Shown here in pieces: positions 47,650 to 56,639 of a DNA stretch of 64,000 nt. Each line of letters starts with the position of its first letter. Positions within the stretch are counted from its first letter, which is position 1. The position numbers and the translations under genes are program-made. Location of the stretch: contig NZ_MSCT01000022.1 of the NCBI RefSeq assembly GCF_001921865.1, positions 105,754 to 169,753 of the forward strand, read 5' to 3'. The notes under the pieces are model-generated. The model had not been told where the DNA came from and made no database searches. It saw only the letters and a program-made list of their open reading frames with translations. The stretch comes from Pseudomonas chlororaphis (GTDB lineage: Bacteria; Pseudomonadota; Gammaproteobacteria; Pseudomonadales; Pseudomonadaceae).

Positions 47650-48621
47650 TTACTCCTTGGCGACGCGTTGCATGTCCGCATCCATCATCATGCGAATCAG
47701 GGTTTCCAGCTGGGTCTTGGGTTTCCAGCCGAGCACCCGCTGGGCCTTGGCCGGGTTACCCAGCAGCACATCGACTTCGGCCGGGCGCAAGAACGCCGGG
47801 TCGATCTTCACGTAGTCGCGGTAATTCAGACCGACGTGTTCGAAGGCGATCCGGCACATGTCGCGCACAGTGGTGGTCACACCGGTGGCCACCACGAAGT
47901 CGTCGGCCTGCTCCTGTTGCAGCATCAGCCACATGGCTTCGACGTAATCGCCGGCAAACCCCCAGTCGCGCTTGGCGTCGATATTGCCCAGGCGCAGTTC
48001 CTGCTGCTTGCCCTGCTTGATCCGGGCGGCGGCGTCGGTGACCTTGCGGGTCACGAACTCGATGCCGCGCAGCGGCGATTCGTGGTTGAACAGGATGCCG
48101 CTGCTGGCGTGCAGGCCGAAGCTCTCGCGGTAGTTGACGGTGATCCAGTGCCCGTAGAGCTTGGCCACGCCGTAGGGGCTGCGCGGGTAGAACGGGGTGT
48201 TCTCGTCCTGCTGCTCGGCCTGGATCAGGCCGAACATCTCGCTGGTGGAGGCCTGGTAGAAACGGGTCTGCGGGCTGAACTGACGGATCGCCTCAAGCAG
48301 GTGGGTAACGCCCAGCCCGTCGACGATGCCGGTGGTTACCGGCTGGTCCCAGGAGGCGGCGACGAAGCTTTGCGCCGCCAGGTTGTAGACCTCGTCGGGG
48401 GCGGCCTTGATCACCGCGCGCTGCACGGAACAGGCGTCGGCCATGTCGCCGTCCAGGTAGCGGATCCCGTCCTCGATTCCCATCTCGCGCAAGCGCCAGC
48501 GCGAGTCGCTGCTGCGCCGTGCCACCAATCCATGGACCTCATAGCCTTTGTCCAGCAGCAACTTGGCCAGATAGGCGCCGTCCTGCCCCGTAATCCCGGT
48601 GATCAGTGCACTTTTTGTCAT
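47650..48621 (-). CDS. gmd: GDP-D-mannose 4,6-dehydratase
   Basis: 323 aa short-chain dehydratase. NAD(P)-binding GITGQDGAY (residues 8-16), STSEMFG and the catalytic YGVAK dyad are present. It converts GDP-mannose to GDP-4-keto-6-deoxymannose, which Rmd then reduces. It overlaps rmd by 4 bases (ATGA) and lies 3 bases before wbpW. Confidence 0.95.
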   Translation of the reverse strand: MTKSALITGITGQDGAYLAKLLLDKGYEVHGLVARRSSDSRWRLREMGIEDGIRYLDGDMADACSVQRAVIKAAPDEVYNLAAQSFVAASWDQPVTTGIVDGLGVTHLLEAIRQFSPQTRFYQASTSEMFGLIQAEQQDENTPFYPRSPYGVAKLYGHWITVNYRESFGLHASSGILFNHESPLRGIEFVTRKVTDAAARIKQGKQQELRLGNIDAKRDWGFAGDYVEAMWLMLQQEQADDFVVATGVTTTVRDMCRIAFEHVGLNYRDYVKIDPAFLRPAEVDVLLGNPAKAQRVLGWKPKTQLETLIRMMMDADMQRVAKE

Positions 48622-49529
48622 TCTTGTCGTACTCGTGACTCCCAGTCGGACAGGATCGCCCGCAGGGATTGTTCTAGGGTGATTTCAGGCGTCCATCCGG
48701 TGACCTGGCGCAGCCTGGCGTGGCTGCCGCGGACGCGACGCTGTTCTGCCCGGCGTAGACGGGCGGGGTCCTGAACCAGTTCCATGTCGACCTGAGCGAT
48801 GTCGGCCAACTGTTGGATCAGGCTACGGATGCTGTGCTCCTGGCCGGAGCAGATGTTGTAGACCTGGCCCGCTGTGCCGCTGTCCAGCAGGGCCAGGTAA
48901 GCATTCACCACGTCAGCGACATCGAGGAAGTCGCGAGTGACGTCGATGTCGCCTACTTCCAGTTTGGGGGCTTGCAGGCCGAGCTTGATCCTGGCGATCT
49001 GGCGCGCGGCGCTGGCGACGGCGAAGCTGTCCAGCTGCCCCGTGCCGATATGGTTGAACGGTCGAGCCACCATCACCGGCCAGCCTTCGCTCATGCCCCA
49101 TTGCAGGCACAGCAGTTCGGCCGAGGCCTTGCTGACGGCGTAGGGGTTGCGCGGAGAGGGTGGCTGGCGTTCGTCGACGGGTAGCGCGTCTTCGCCGACC
49201 TGGCCGTAGACGTCGCCGGAGCTGACATACAGGAAAGTGCCAGCGAAACCCCGGGCTTTCAGGGCTTGCAGCAGGTTGAGGGTACCCAGGAGGTTGATCT
49301 GCAAGGTCCGGGCAGGATCGCGAAAGGCTTCGGGGACGAAGGTCTGGCCGGCCAGGTGAATCACCGCGTCCGGCAACTCGGGCCAAAGGTCATGCAGGCT
49401 TTGCGGTTGGGTCAGGTCGAAAGGGACGGCAGGCAACAACTCCCACGCTGAATCGGCAGTGCTCAAGCGGGATCGCAGATGACGCCCCACGAATCCACTC
49501 AGGCCCGTTACAAACAGACGCTTTTTCAA
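48618..49529 (-). CDS. rmd: GDP-6-deoxy-D-lyxo-4-hexulose reductase (GDP-D-rhamnose synthesis)
   Basis: About 303 aa. The TTG at 49529 gives MKKRLFVTGLSGFVGRHL, matching the length and start of P. aeruginosa Rmd; an in-frame ATG at 49571 adds 14 unconserved residues. NAD(P)-binding GLSGFVG, the SSGDVYG active-site Ser region and the YAVSK dyad are present. It forms GDP-D-rhamnose, the only sugar donor of the A-band chain, and is the first gene of the operon. Confidence 0.92.
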   Translation of the reverse strand: MKKRLFVTGLSGFVGRHLRSRLSTADSAWELLPAVPFDLTQPQSLHDLWPELPDAVIHLAGQTFVPEAFRDPARTLQINLLGTLNLLQALKARGFAGTFLYVSSGDVYGQVGEDALPVDERQPPSPRNPYAVSKASAELLCLQWGMSEGWPVMVARPFNHIGTGQLDSFAVASAARQIARIKLGLQAPKLEVGDIDVTRDFLDVADVVNAYLALLDSGTAGQVYNICSGQEHSIRSLIQQLADIAQVDMELVQDPARLRRAEQRRVRGSHARLRQVTGWTPEITLEQSLRAILSDWESRVRQE

Positions 49530-49960
49530 ACAGCAGCCCCTTACACGGAGACTTCGGCAATATTCGGACACATAAATCGTGTGAGAAATACGAAACCCCA
49601 GCTATGTATTCGGAGGTTTCCTATTGACGAAGGTTGTTGTAGTTGTTTGGCACTCAATCTGTGCCAATTGGGTTGGAATTTCAACAGGTCCTACCGTGAC
49701 CGGTAAGTTCTCGTTTTCTAGCATAGGAAATATCTGGAATAGAGGTTCCCGAATCTTCAAAGGATGTGTTTAGAATGCCCCTCGTCTCGACCCAAACGAT
49801 CAGCAACGGCTGTCCCTGAGCCGCTAAAAACTGACCAATAGAACAAGAACGTAGACGGGCATGAGGACGATGGACGCACGCCTTCGCATTCAGGGGCGTC
49901 GCCATGGCTCTACCGTCATTGTGTGAGGCTGCCAGGACGGCGACTTCATCGTGAGATGCC
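49530..49960. other. Divergent intergenic region between rmd and the modification operon
   Basis: 431 bases separating the two halves of the A-band locus, clearly more AT-rich than its surroundings (for example 49555-49680). Both operons must start here, but I find no convincing -35/-10 pair on either strand and no JUMPstart (RfaH) element. Two short open frames (49479-49706 plus strand, 49681-49971 minus strand) have no ribosome binding site or recognisable content, and I do not call them. Confidence 0.6.
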
Positions 49961-51601
49961 ATGAATTTCATTCTTTACTCGGACGTCAACGACGGCTCCA
50001 TCAGCCAGAGCCTCGGGCGGCCCGAATACAGTTACTACTTCGTGCTCAAGGCCTATCGCCCGGTGCTGGAAAGCCTTGGGCGGGTGCATGTGGTGCAGAC
50101 CCCCGGCGAAGTCGACCGGCTGTACCACGAGCTGCAGCTCACAGGCGAAGACTGCCTGTTTCTCTCGTTCACCCCGCCGCAGAAAACCCCGACCGACCTG
50201 GACTGCCCGACGCTGTGCGTGGTGGCCTGGGAGTTCGACTCGATCCCCCACGAATACTGGGATAACGACCCGCATCAGGACTGGAGCCGTACCCTGGGCC
50301 GCCATGGCCGGGTGATTACCCTGTCCAGCCATACCGCCCGGGCGGTGCGCCGGGTGTTGGGCGAGAATTTCCCGGTGCTGGTGCTGCCCACGCCGCTGTG
50401 GGAGCGTTTCGACGCCGTGCGCGCCGACTACCCCGCGGTTCCGGTCAACGCCGGCACCCCGTTGCAGATCAAGGGCTGCATCATCGACAGCCGCGTGCTG
50501 GGGCTTTCCGCCGACGGCCTGATCGCCCCCTTGATCGAGGAGGCGCCCCAGCCTGTGGTCGAGGCCGTGGTGGTCGAAGCGCCTGTAGTCGAGGCCGCGC
50601 CGCCGCTGACGGCCCGGCGCCGCCTGTTCATTGCCAAGCACTACCTGCGCGAGTGGTATCGGGCGCTGGTCGGCGGCGAATGGCGCCGGCCGTTGTTCAT
50701 CAGCAAGCACTATGTGCGCGAAGGTTATCGCGAGGGGCTGCGCGACCTGGTTCCCGAGCGCCTGCGGGCGTTGATGGCCGGGGAGCGCGCGCCGGAGCCG
50801 GCGCCGCCTGTCGAGTTGCCGCCGCCGTTGCCTGTGCCAGTCCCCGTGCCCGCGGCGGAAGCGGAACATCCCCAGGCCAGCCTGCCGGCCACCGACCAGT
50901 TGGTGGAGCTTCAGGTCGACGGCGTGGTGTACGTCAGCGTGTTCAACCCCGACGACGGCCGCAAGAACTGGCATCAACTGATTACCGCCTTCTGCTGGGC
51001 GATGCGCGACACCGAGGACGCGACCCTGGTGCTGAAGATGACCCAGAGCGACCTGTCGAGCTATTACGTCGAGGTCCTGACCCTGCTGTCGCAGCTGTCG
51101 CCGTTCAGCTGCCGGGTGGTGGCGCTGCACGGTTACCTGGACGACGAACAGTTCGCCCGGCTGTACGGCGCGGCCAGTTTCTACGTCAACGCCTCGCGCT
51201 GCGAAGGCCTGTGCCTGCCGCTGATGGAGTTCATGGCCTGCGGCAAGCCGGCGATCGCGCCGCTGCACACGGCCATGCTGGATTACATCGACGAGGACGT
51301 GGCCTTCGTCGTCAAGTCGAGCCAGGAGCCGGCGATCTGGCCGCAGGATTCGCGGATCCTGTTCCGCACCCTGCGCCATCGGCCGGATTGGGGTTCGTTG
51401 AAAACCGCCTACCAGGACAGCTACCGCCTGGCCAAGGAAAACCCCGCGGGGTACCAGGCGATGTCCCAGGCCGCGGCCGCGCGCATGCAGCAATACAGCA
51501 GCTTCGCCAGCGTGCAGGGGCGTCTGCGGGGCTTCCTCAAGCTGCCCGCCCCGAGCGCGGCCGACGGCCCTTCTTCCCTGGCTGTAGCGGGTAACGCCTG
51601 A
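49961..51601 (+). CDS. Glycosyltransferase of the A-band locus (PA5455-like) with internal insert
   Basis: 546 aa. The GT-B donor half contains GRKNW and an EX7E-like motif EGLCLPLME, where the usual EGFG is altered. It is a paralogue of the next gene: both share LGRPEYSYYFVLK near the N-terminus. It differs by an insert of about 110-120 residues (about 191-311) made of Val/Pro-rich spacers flanking a duplicated motif, LFIAKHYLREWYR (222-234) and LFISKHYVREGYR (245-257). In P. aeruginosa the corresponding genes are needed for the terminal part of the common antigen; the precise reaction here is unknown. Confidence 0.78.
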   Translation: MNFILYSDVNDGSISQSLGRPEYSYYFVLKAYRPVLESLGRVHVVQTPGEVDRLYHELQLTGEDCLFLSFTPPQKTPTDLDCPTLCVVAWEFDSIPHEYWDNDPHQDWSRTLGRHGRVITLSSHTARAVRRVLGENFPVLVLPTPLWERFDAVRADYPAVPVNAGTPLQIKGCIIDSRVLGLSADGLIAPLIEEAPQPVVEAVVVEAPVVEAAPPLTARRRLFIAKHYLREWYRALVGGEWRRPLFISKHYVREGYREGLRDLVPERLRALMAGERAPEPAPPVELPPPLPVPVPVPAAEAEHPQASLPATDQLVELQVDGVVYVSVFNPDDGRKNWHQLITAFCWAMRDTEDATLVLKMTQSDLSSYYVEVLTLLSQLSPFSCRVVALHGYLDDEQFARLYGAASFYVNASRCEGLCLPLMEFMACGKPAIAPLHTAMLDYIDEDVAFVVKSSQEPAIWPQDSRILFRTLRHRPDWGSLKTAYQDSYRLAKENPAGYQAMSQAAAARMQQYSSFASVQGRLRGFLKLPAPSAADGPSSLAVAGNA

Positions 51602-52905
51602 TGCTGATCATCATTCATTCGGAAACCAACAAGAGCAATATCCAGCAGAACCTGGGCCGCCCCGAGTACAGCTACTACTTCGTGCTCAAGGAATTCAGGC
51701 CGGTGCTGGAGCGCCTCGGCCAGGTGCTGGAGGTGAGCCATCCCGACGAGCTGGTGGACCGCCTGTATGCCGATTGCCAGAGCCGCGGCGAAGCGTGCAT
51801 TTTCCTTTCGTTCTCGCCGCCCCATCGCACCGCCGACCATTACGCCTGCCCGACCATCCCGGTGTTCGCCTGGGAGTTCAGCACGATTCCCACCGAGAGC
51901 TGGCAGGGCGAACCCCGGCACGACTGGCGGCGGGTCCTGGGCCGCTCCGGCGCGGCGATCACCCACTCGCGCTTCACCGTGCAGGCGGTGCGCGACGTGA
52001 TGGGCGCGGACTACCCGATCCGGGCGATCGCGGCCCCGGTCTGGGATCGTTTCGCCAAGCGTGGCGCGCAGCTGGACAAGCAGCCGCGGGCGTCCCGGGT
52101 GACCCTGAACCTGCGCGGCCTGTTGTTCGACAGCCGTACCCTGGACCTGGACGCCTACGGCCCGAACCCGCTGCGCGAAGGCTCGCCGCTGCTGTTCGAT
52201 GCCCCGGCCGGCGATTGCCAGCTGGTGCTCGACGGGGTGATCTACACCTCGGTGCTCAACCCCTACGACGGGCGCAAGAACTGGCAGGACATGATCAGCG
52301 CGTTCTGCAGCACGTTCCGCGACTGCGACGACGCCACCCTGGTGCTGAAGCTGACCCACCACGATATCGGCAACGCGCTGAACGACATGCTGCACCACCT
52401 GTACAAGAACCAGTCCTATCGCTGCCGGATCGTGCTGATCCACGGCTTTCTCGCCGACCCGGACTACGAGCGGCTGGTGGAGGCCACCAGCTATGTGGTG
52501 AATTCCTCGTTCGGCGAAGGGCAGTGCCTGCCGCTGATGGAGTTCATGTCCTGCGGCAAGCCGGCGGTGGCGCCGTGCAACACCGCGATGGCCGACTACA
52601 TCGATGCCGACAACGCCTTTATCGTTGACTCCACCGACGAGCTGAGCGCCTGGCCCCACGACCCGCGGGCCGCCTACCGGACCCTGCGCTATATCACCAA
52701 CTGGGATTCGCTGTGCTCGGCCTATCGCGCCAGCTACGACGTGGCCCGGGAGGACCCGCAGCGTTATGCGCGGATGTCCGACCATGCCATCGAAAGCCTG
52801 CGGCGTTTCTGTAGCCAGGACTCGGCGGAGCAGGCGCTGGGTGAGTTTTTCCGGCAGGTGCTGGAGCAACGCGCCGCGCCGGCCACACCCGGGCTTGCCG
52901 GGTGA
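51601..52905 (+). CDS. Glycosyltransferase of the A-band locus (PA5456-like)
   Basis: 434 aa GT4-type enzyme without the insert of its upstream paralogue. It begins MLIIIHSETNKSNIQQNLGR and has GRKNW and EGQCLPLME. The start overlaps the previous stop by 1 base. Probably adds a sugar to the end of the D-rhamnan or to the methylated cap. The acceptor and donor cannot be told from sequence. Confidence 0.8.
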   Translation: MLIIIHSETNKSNIQQNLGRPEYSYYFVLKEFRPVLERLGQVLEVSHPDELVDRLYADCQSRGEACIFLSFSPPHRTADHYACPTIPVFAWEFSTIPTESWQGEPRHDWRRVLGRSGAAITHSRFTVQAVRDVMGADYPIRAIAAPVWDRFAKRGAQLDKQPRASRVTLNLRGLLFDSRTLDLDAYGPNPLREGSPLLFDAPAGDCQLVLDGVIYTSVLNPYDGRKNWQDMISAFCSTFRDCDDATLVLKLTHHDIGNALNDMLHHLYKNQSYRCRIVLIHGFLADPDYERLVEATSYVVNSSFGEGQCLPLMEFMSCGKPAVAPCNTAMADYIDADNAFIVDSTDELSAWPHDPRAAYRTLRYITNWDSLCSAYRASYDVAREDPQRYARMSDHAIESLRRFCSQDSAEQALGEFFRQVLEQRAAPATPGLAG

Positions 52906-53780
52906 TGCGCTCGTTTCTGCGGCGTTTGCGCCGGGGCGCGCCGTTGCCGGCGCCGCTACCGGCCGACGTACCCAGGGGCGCGGTTTCCCCCCGTGATTGC
53001 GGCTTGCGCGACGCCATGCTCGACGGCTGGTTCCTGTCCGCCAGCGGCGAGCTGCTCAAGGGCTTTGCCCTGGGGCCTGAGGACACGCTGCTCGATGTCG
53101 GTTGCGGTGAAGGCGTGGCGACCCTGTTCGCCATGCGCCAAGGGGCCTCGGTGATTTTCACCGACAGCGAGTTCGACAAGGTTCGCGACCTGGCCCGGCA
53201 AGTCGCCGAGCAGTCCGGGGTGCCGGCCCTGGGGCTGGTCAGCAACAGCCTGCCGTTGCCGCTGGCATCGGCCTGCGCCAGCAAAGTGGTGTGCATGGAA
53301 GTGCTGGAGCACATCGAACAGCCGGAACCGTTTCTCGCCGAGCTGGTGCGTATGGGGCGTCCGGGCGCGCAGTACCTGATCAGCGTTCCGGACCCGGTGG
53401 GCGAGCATTTGCAGCAGGGCATCGCGCCGCCGGGCTATTACCGTGCGCCGAACCACGTACAGATCTTTTCCCGCGAGGGCTTCGGCCGGATGATCGAGGA
53501 CGCCGGGCTGGTCATCGAGCATCGCCAGGCCACGGGCTTTTTCTGGGTCATGGGCATGATCTTTTTCTGGGCCAGCGAACGGGCCGCCGGACGCGAGCCG
53601 CCGGGCGCCGTGCGCGACCGCATCCAGGCGCCTTACCCGGCGTTGATGGAAGGCTGGGCGCGGACCTGGGAGGACCTGCTGGCGCAACCCGACGGGCTGG
53701 CGATCAAGCAGGTGCTGGACGGCTTCATGCCGAAAAGCCAGGTCATCATCGCGCGCAAGCCGTTGGCCGAGCCGTCTTGA
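52902..53780 (+). CDS. SAM-dependent methyltransferase (PA5457-like)
   Basis: 292 aa class I methyltransferase. Motif I is LLDVGCGEGVATLF; CMEVLEHIEQPEPFLAELVRMGRPGAQYLISVP follows the typical Methyltransf_11 layout. It is paralogous to the protein at 54925-55749 (same motif order and the C-terminal KSQVIIARKP). A GTG (52902) or the overlapping ATG (52905) can start; both overlap the preceding stop. It probably methylates a rhamnose hydroxyl on the nascent chain. Confidence 0.85.
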   Translation: MMRSFLRRLRRGAPLPAPLPADVPRGAVSPRDCGLRDAMLDGWFLSASGELLKGFALGPEDTLLDVGCGEGVATLFAMRQGASVIFTDSEFDKVRDLARQVAEQSGVPALGLVSNSLPLPLASACASKVVCMEVLEHIEQPEPFLAELVRMGRPGAQYLISVPDPVGEHLQQGIAPPGYYRAPNHVQIFSREGFGRMIEDAGLVIEHRQATGFFWVMGMIFFWASERAAGREPPGAVRDRIQAPYPALMEGWARTWEDLLAQPDGLAIKQVLDGFMPKSQVIIARKPLAEPS

Positions 53781-54931
53781 ACGACAGGCGAATCATCGAC
53801 ATCGAGCTGCTGCGCGGCGTCGCCGTGCTCGGCGTGGTGTTCCATCATCTGCGCGGCAGCCTGTTCAGCGAAGGCTCCGGCTGGCTGGACCGCGCGGCGG
53901 CCTACGGGCAGTTCTGGTGGGGGGTGGACCTGTTCTTCGCCATCTCCGGTTTCGTCATCGCCCGCAGCCTGATCCCGCAGTTGCGCGCCTGCACCAACGG
54001 CACGCAGTTCTGGCAGCGGACCCGCGACTTCTGGATTCGCCGGGCCTTTCGCCTGCTGCCCTCGGCCTGGTTGTGGTTGCTGCTGATGTTGCTGGCGAGC
54101 CTGTTCTTCAATCGTTCGGGGGCCTTCGGCAGTGTGTCCGCCAACCTCTGGGCGACCCTGGCCGGGGTGCTGCAATTCGCCAACGTGCGTTTCGCCGACA
54201 GCCTTTTCCGCTACGAATACGGCGCCAGCTTCGTCTACTGGAGCCTGGCGCTGGAGGAGCAGTTCTATCTGTTGCTGCCCTTGCTGGTGCTGCTGAGCCG
54301 CAAGTACCTGGCCTGGGTGTTGCTGGCGTTGGTCCTGGCGCAACTGTTCACCTGGCGTTCGGTGCTGCTGATGTTCGTGCGCACCGATGCCATGGCCCTC
54401 GGCGTGCTGCTGGCGCTGTGGACGGCGCGCCCCAGCTACCGGCGTTGGGAGCCCAGGTGGTTGGGCCGTGCGGGGCTCGGCCCGCTGCTGCTGGTCCTGT
54501 GTGGCCTGGGCCTGGGCTGGCTGGCCACCGACGGCTTCAATGTCACCCACTACCGGATTGGCGCCCTGGCCGTGATCTGTGCGTTGCTGGTGTGGATCGC
54601 TTCGTACGACCGCGACTACCTGTTGCCTCGCGGCCGGCTGAAAAACCTGCTGGCCTGGGTCGGCAGCCGCTCCTACGGGATCTACCTGATTCATGTACCG
54701 GCGTTCATGCTGGTGCGCGAAGCCTGGTTGCGCCTGGCGCCCGCGGCGAGCGGCGGGCCCAACGAGCAGCCGCTGCTGGCCCTGGCCTGCGCCGCGGGCC
54801 TGATCCTGTTGCTGAGCGAACTCAACTACCGTGTCATCGAGTCGCCCCTGCGCAGTCGCGGCGCCGAGCTGGTACGACGCCTGGGCACCTCCCGCCCGCC
54901 CGTTACTTCCACTGGAGTCACCTCATGCTGA
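53777..54931 (+). CDS. Acyltransferase 3 family membrane protein (PA5458-like)
   Basis: About 384 aa with about ten TM helices. It starts at a TTG overlapping the previous stop (TTGA) and begins MNDRRIIDIELLRGVAVLGV, the usual OafA/acyltransferase-3 start. The catalytic FHH and the later EEQFYLLLPL segment of this family are present. It likely O-acylates the rhamnan in the inner membrane. A longer in-frame opening runs back to 53291 but lies inside the methyltransferase gene and is not real. Confidence 0.85.
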   Translation: MNDRRIIDIELLRGVAVLGVVFHHLRGSLFSEGSGWLDRAAAYGQFWWGVDLFFAISGFVIARSLIPQLRACTNGTQFWQRTRDFWIRRAFRLLPSAWLWLLLMLLASLFFNRSGAFGSVSANLWATLAGVLQFANVRFADSLFRYEYGASFVYWSLALEEQFYLLLPLLVLLSRKYLAWVLLALVLAQLFTWRSVLLMFVRTDAMALGVLLALWTARPSYRRWEPRWLGRAGLGPLLLVLCGLGLGWLATDGFNVTHYRIGALAVICALLVWIASYDRDYLLPRGRLKNLLAWVGSRSYGIYLIHVPAFMLVREAWLRLAPAASGGPNEQPLLALACAAGLILLLSELNYRVIESPLRSRGAELVRRLGTSRPPVTSTGVTSC

Positions 54932-55749
54932 GCCTTCTGAAAAAACTCACGGCGAGCGCTCCGGCAGCCGTGCCGGTCGAGACACCACCGCCGGCCAAGG
55001 TCGACCCCTACATGCTCGGCCTGCACGACGCCATGCTCAGCGGCTGGTTCAACCAGCAGACCAACGAGCTGTTCACCGGCTTTGCGGTGTCGGCCGACGA
55101 CACCCTGCTCGACGTCGGCTGCGGCGACGGCGGCAACGTGCATTTCTGCGCGATGCGCGGGGCGAAGATCATCATTGCCGATATCGACGCGGCCAAGGTC
55201 GAGGCGACGCGCCAGCGCCTGGGCGATACGCCGGCCCGCGAGATCGAATGCCACGTCACCGACTGCAACCCGCTGCCGATTGCCGACGGCACCGCCAGCC
55301 GCGTGGTGTCTACCGAGGTCATCGAGCATGTCGACGACCCGGCGCAGTTTCTTTCCGAGCTGGTGCGGGTCGGCCAGCCGGGCGCGCTGTACCTGTTGAG
55401 CGTGCCGCACCCGAGCTCCGAGGACTTGCAGAAGGACATCGCCGCGCCCGAGTACTTCCAGAAGCCCAACCACATCCGCATCATCAGCGAAGCGCAGTTC
55501 AAGCAGATGGTCGGCGACGCCGGGCTGGAGGTGCTCAGCCATAGCCAGTACGGCTTCTACTGGTCGATGTGGATGCTGTTGTTCTGGGAAGCCAAGGTCG
55601 AATTCAGCAACCCCGACCATCCGCTGCTCGAGCACTGGGCGCAGACCTGGCAGACCATCCTCGACTCGCCGCGCGGCGCGCAGATCAAGCAGGCGCTGGA
55701 CGCGGTGGTCGCCAAGAGCCAGGTCATCATCGCCCGCAAGCCAGGTTAG
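54925..55749 (+). CDS. SAM-dependent methyltransferase (PA5459-like)
   Basis: 274 aa. Motif I is LLDVGCGDGGNVHF, and EVIEHVDDPAQFLSELVRVGQPGALYLLSVP follows. It shares most of its length with the methyltransferase at 52902-53780, so the two arose by duplication around the acyltransferase gene. GGAG is 7 bases upstream of the ATG, and the start overlaps the acyltransferase stop by 7 bases. It may make a second methyl mark or recognise a different residue. Confidence 0.85.
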   Translation: MLSLLKKLTASAPAAVPVETPPPAKVDPYMLGLHDAMLSGWFNQQTNELFTGFAVSADDTLLDVGCGDGGNVHFCAMRGAKIIIADIDAAKVEATRQRLGDTPAREIECHVTDCNPLPIADGTASRVVSTEVIEHVDDPAQFLSELVRVGQPGALYLLSVPHPSSEDLQKDIAAPEYFQKPNHIRIISEAQFKQMVGDAGLEVLSHSQYGFYWSMWMLLFWEAKVEFSNPDHPLLEHWAQTWQTILDSPRGAQIKQALDAVVAKSQVIIARKPG

Positions 55750-55757
55750 GCACGTCC

Positions 55758-55868
55758 CTGTAGCCGCTGCCGAGCGACGCGAGGCTGCGATCGCGGCCGC
55801 AGGACGCGCAAGGTTTCAACACCGCTGAGGCCCTGCGGGCCTTACGCAGCCTGCGGCAGCGGCTACAG
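55758..55868. repeat. Inverted repeat of the TGTAGCCGCTGCC family
   Basis: CTGTAGCCGCTGCCG (55758-55772) and its exact complement (55854-55868) flank GC-rich sequence. The same motif recurs at 57146-57209. It lies between the convergent methyltransferase and LysE genes, so it probably serves as a bidirectional terminator. Confidence 0.8.
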
Positions 55869-55876
55869 GGTTCGCT

Positions 55877-56503
55877 TCAGGCCTGCTGGACGAAGGTCAG
55901 GCGTAGGGCGAAGCCGATCAGCAGGCTGCCGAACAGCCATTGCTGGGCCCGCTGGGCGGCGCGGTTGTGCGCCAGCCAGCGGCCGATCCAGGCGCCGGCC
56001 AGGGCGTAGGCGCTGTCGAACAGCAAGCCCACCAGCACCAGCAGCAGGCCTAGGCTGGCGAACTGCACGGCCACGGGGCCGGCCTGCGGGTCGACGAACT
56101 GCGGCAGCAACACCGAGCAGAACAGCAGCGCCTTGGGGTTGAGCAGGTTGGTCAGCAGGCCGCGGCGGATCGCTTCGCCCCAGCGCAGGGCCTGCGCCGC
56201 CTGGCCTTCTTGCAGGCTGGGCAGTAGGTTGGCCCGTAGGCACTGTACGCCGAGCCACAGCAAGTACGCCGCGCCGCCCAGGCGCACCACGTCGAAGGTC
56301 CAGGGCGCGGCCTTGAACAGCGCGGCCAGGCCCAGCCCCGCCAGCGCCACATGGCAGCCCCGGGCCACCGCCAGGCCCAGCGCGGTGGCCAGCGCCAGGC
56401 TCCGGCCCTGGCGGGCGCCGGTTTGCAGCAGCAGGATCATGTCGGGGCCGGGCAACAGATACACCACCGCCAAGGCCAGGAAAAACATCCACAGGTGTGC
56501 CAC
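55877..56503 (-). CDS. LysE-family amino acid exporter
   Basis: 208 aa with six predicted TM helices. The LysE/RhtB signature LLPGPDMILLLQTGARQGR is near the N-terminus, and NPKALLFCSVLLPQF follows. A GTG at 56503 with AGGGG 7 bases upstream is the best start. It probably exports an amino acid. The divergent Lrp/AsnC regulator at 56640 is the usual neighbour that controls such exporters. Confidence 0.88.
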   Translation of the reverse strand: MAHLWMFFLALAVVYLLPGPDMILLLQTGARQGRSLALATALGLAVARGCHVALAGLGLAALFKAAPWTFDVVRLGGAAYLLWLGVQCLRANLLPSLQEGQAAQALRWGEAIRRGLLTNLLNPKALLFCSVLLPQFVDPQAGPVAVQFASLGLLLVLVGLLFDSAYALAGAWIGRWLAHNRAAQRAQQWLFGSLLIGFALRLTFVQQA

Positions 56504-56639
56504 GTTGCCGCCCCTTTCGTTGTCGATTCGGTCAGCAGAGTCTAGGGCCAAGGGGCAGGGCAGGTGCTTGCGTAGTCAGCCAGCAGATGGGCAGAAATTG
56601 GCATAATCTTCCAGTCGAACCCGGAATGACTATCGGAAT

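Noticed and set aside
49530..49960. Possible JUMPstart element for RfaH control of the LPS locus
   Set aside because: I looked for the GGCGGTAGC core on both strands and found no match.
49479..49971. Two short frames (49479-49706 plus, 49681-49971 minus) in the A-band divergent region
   Set aside because: No ribosome binding site, no conserved composition, and the first overlaps the rmd start.
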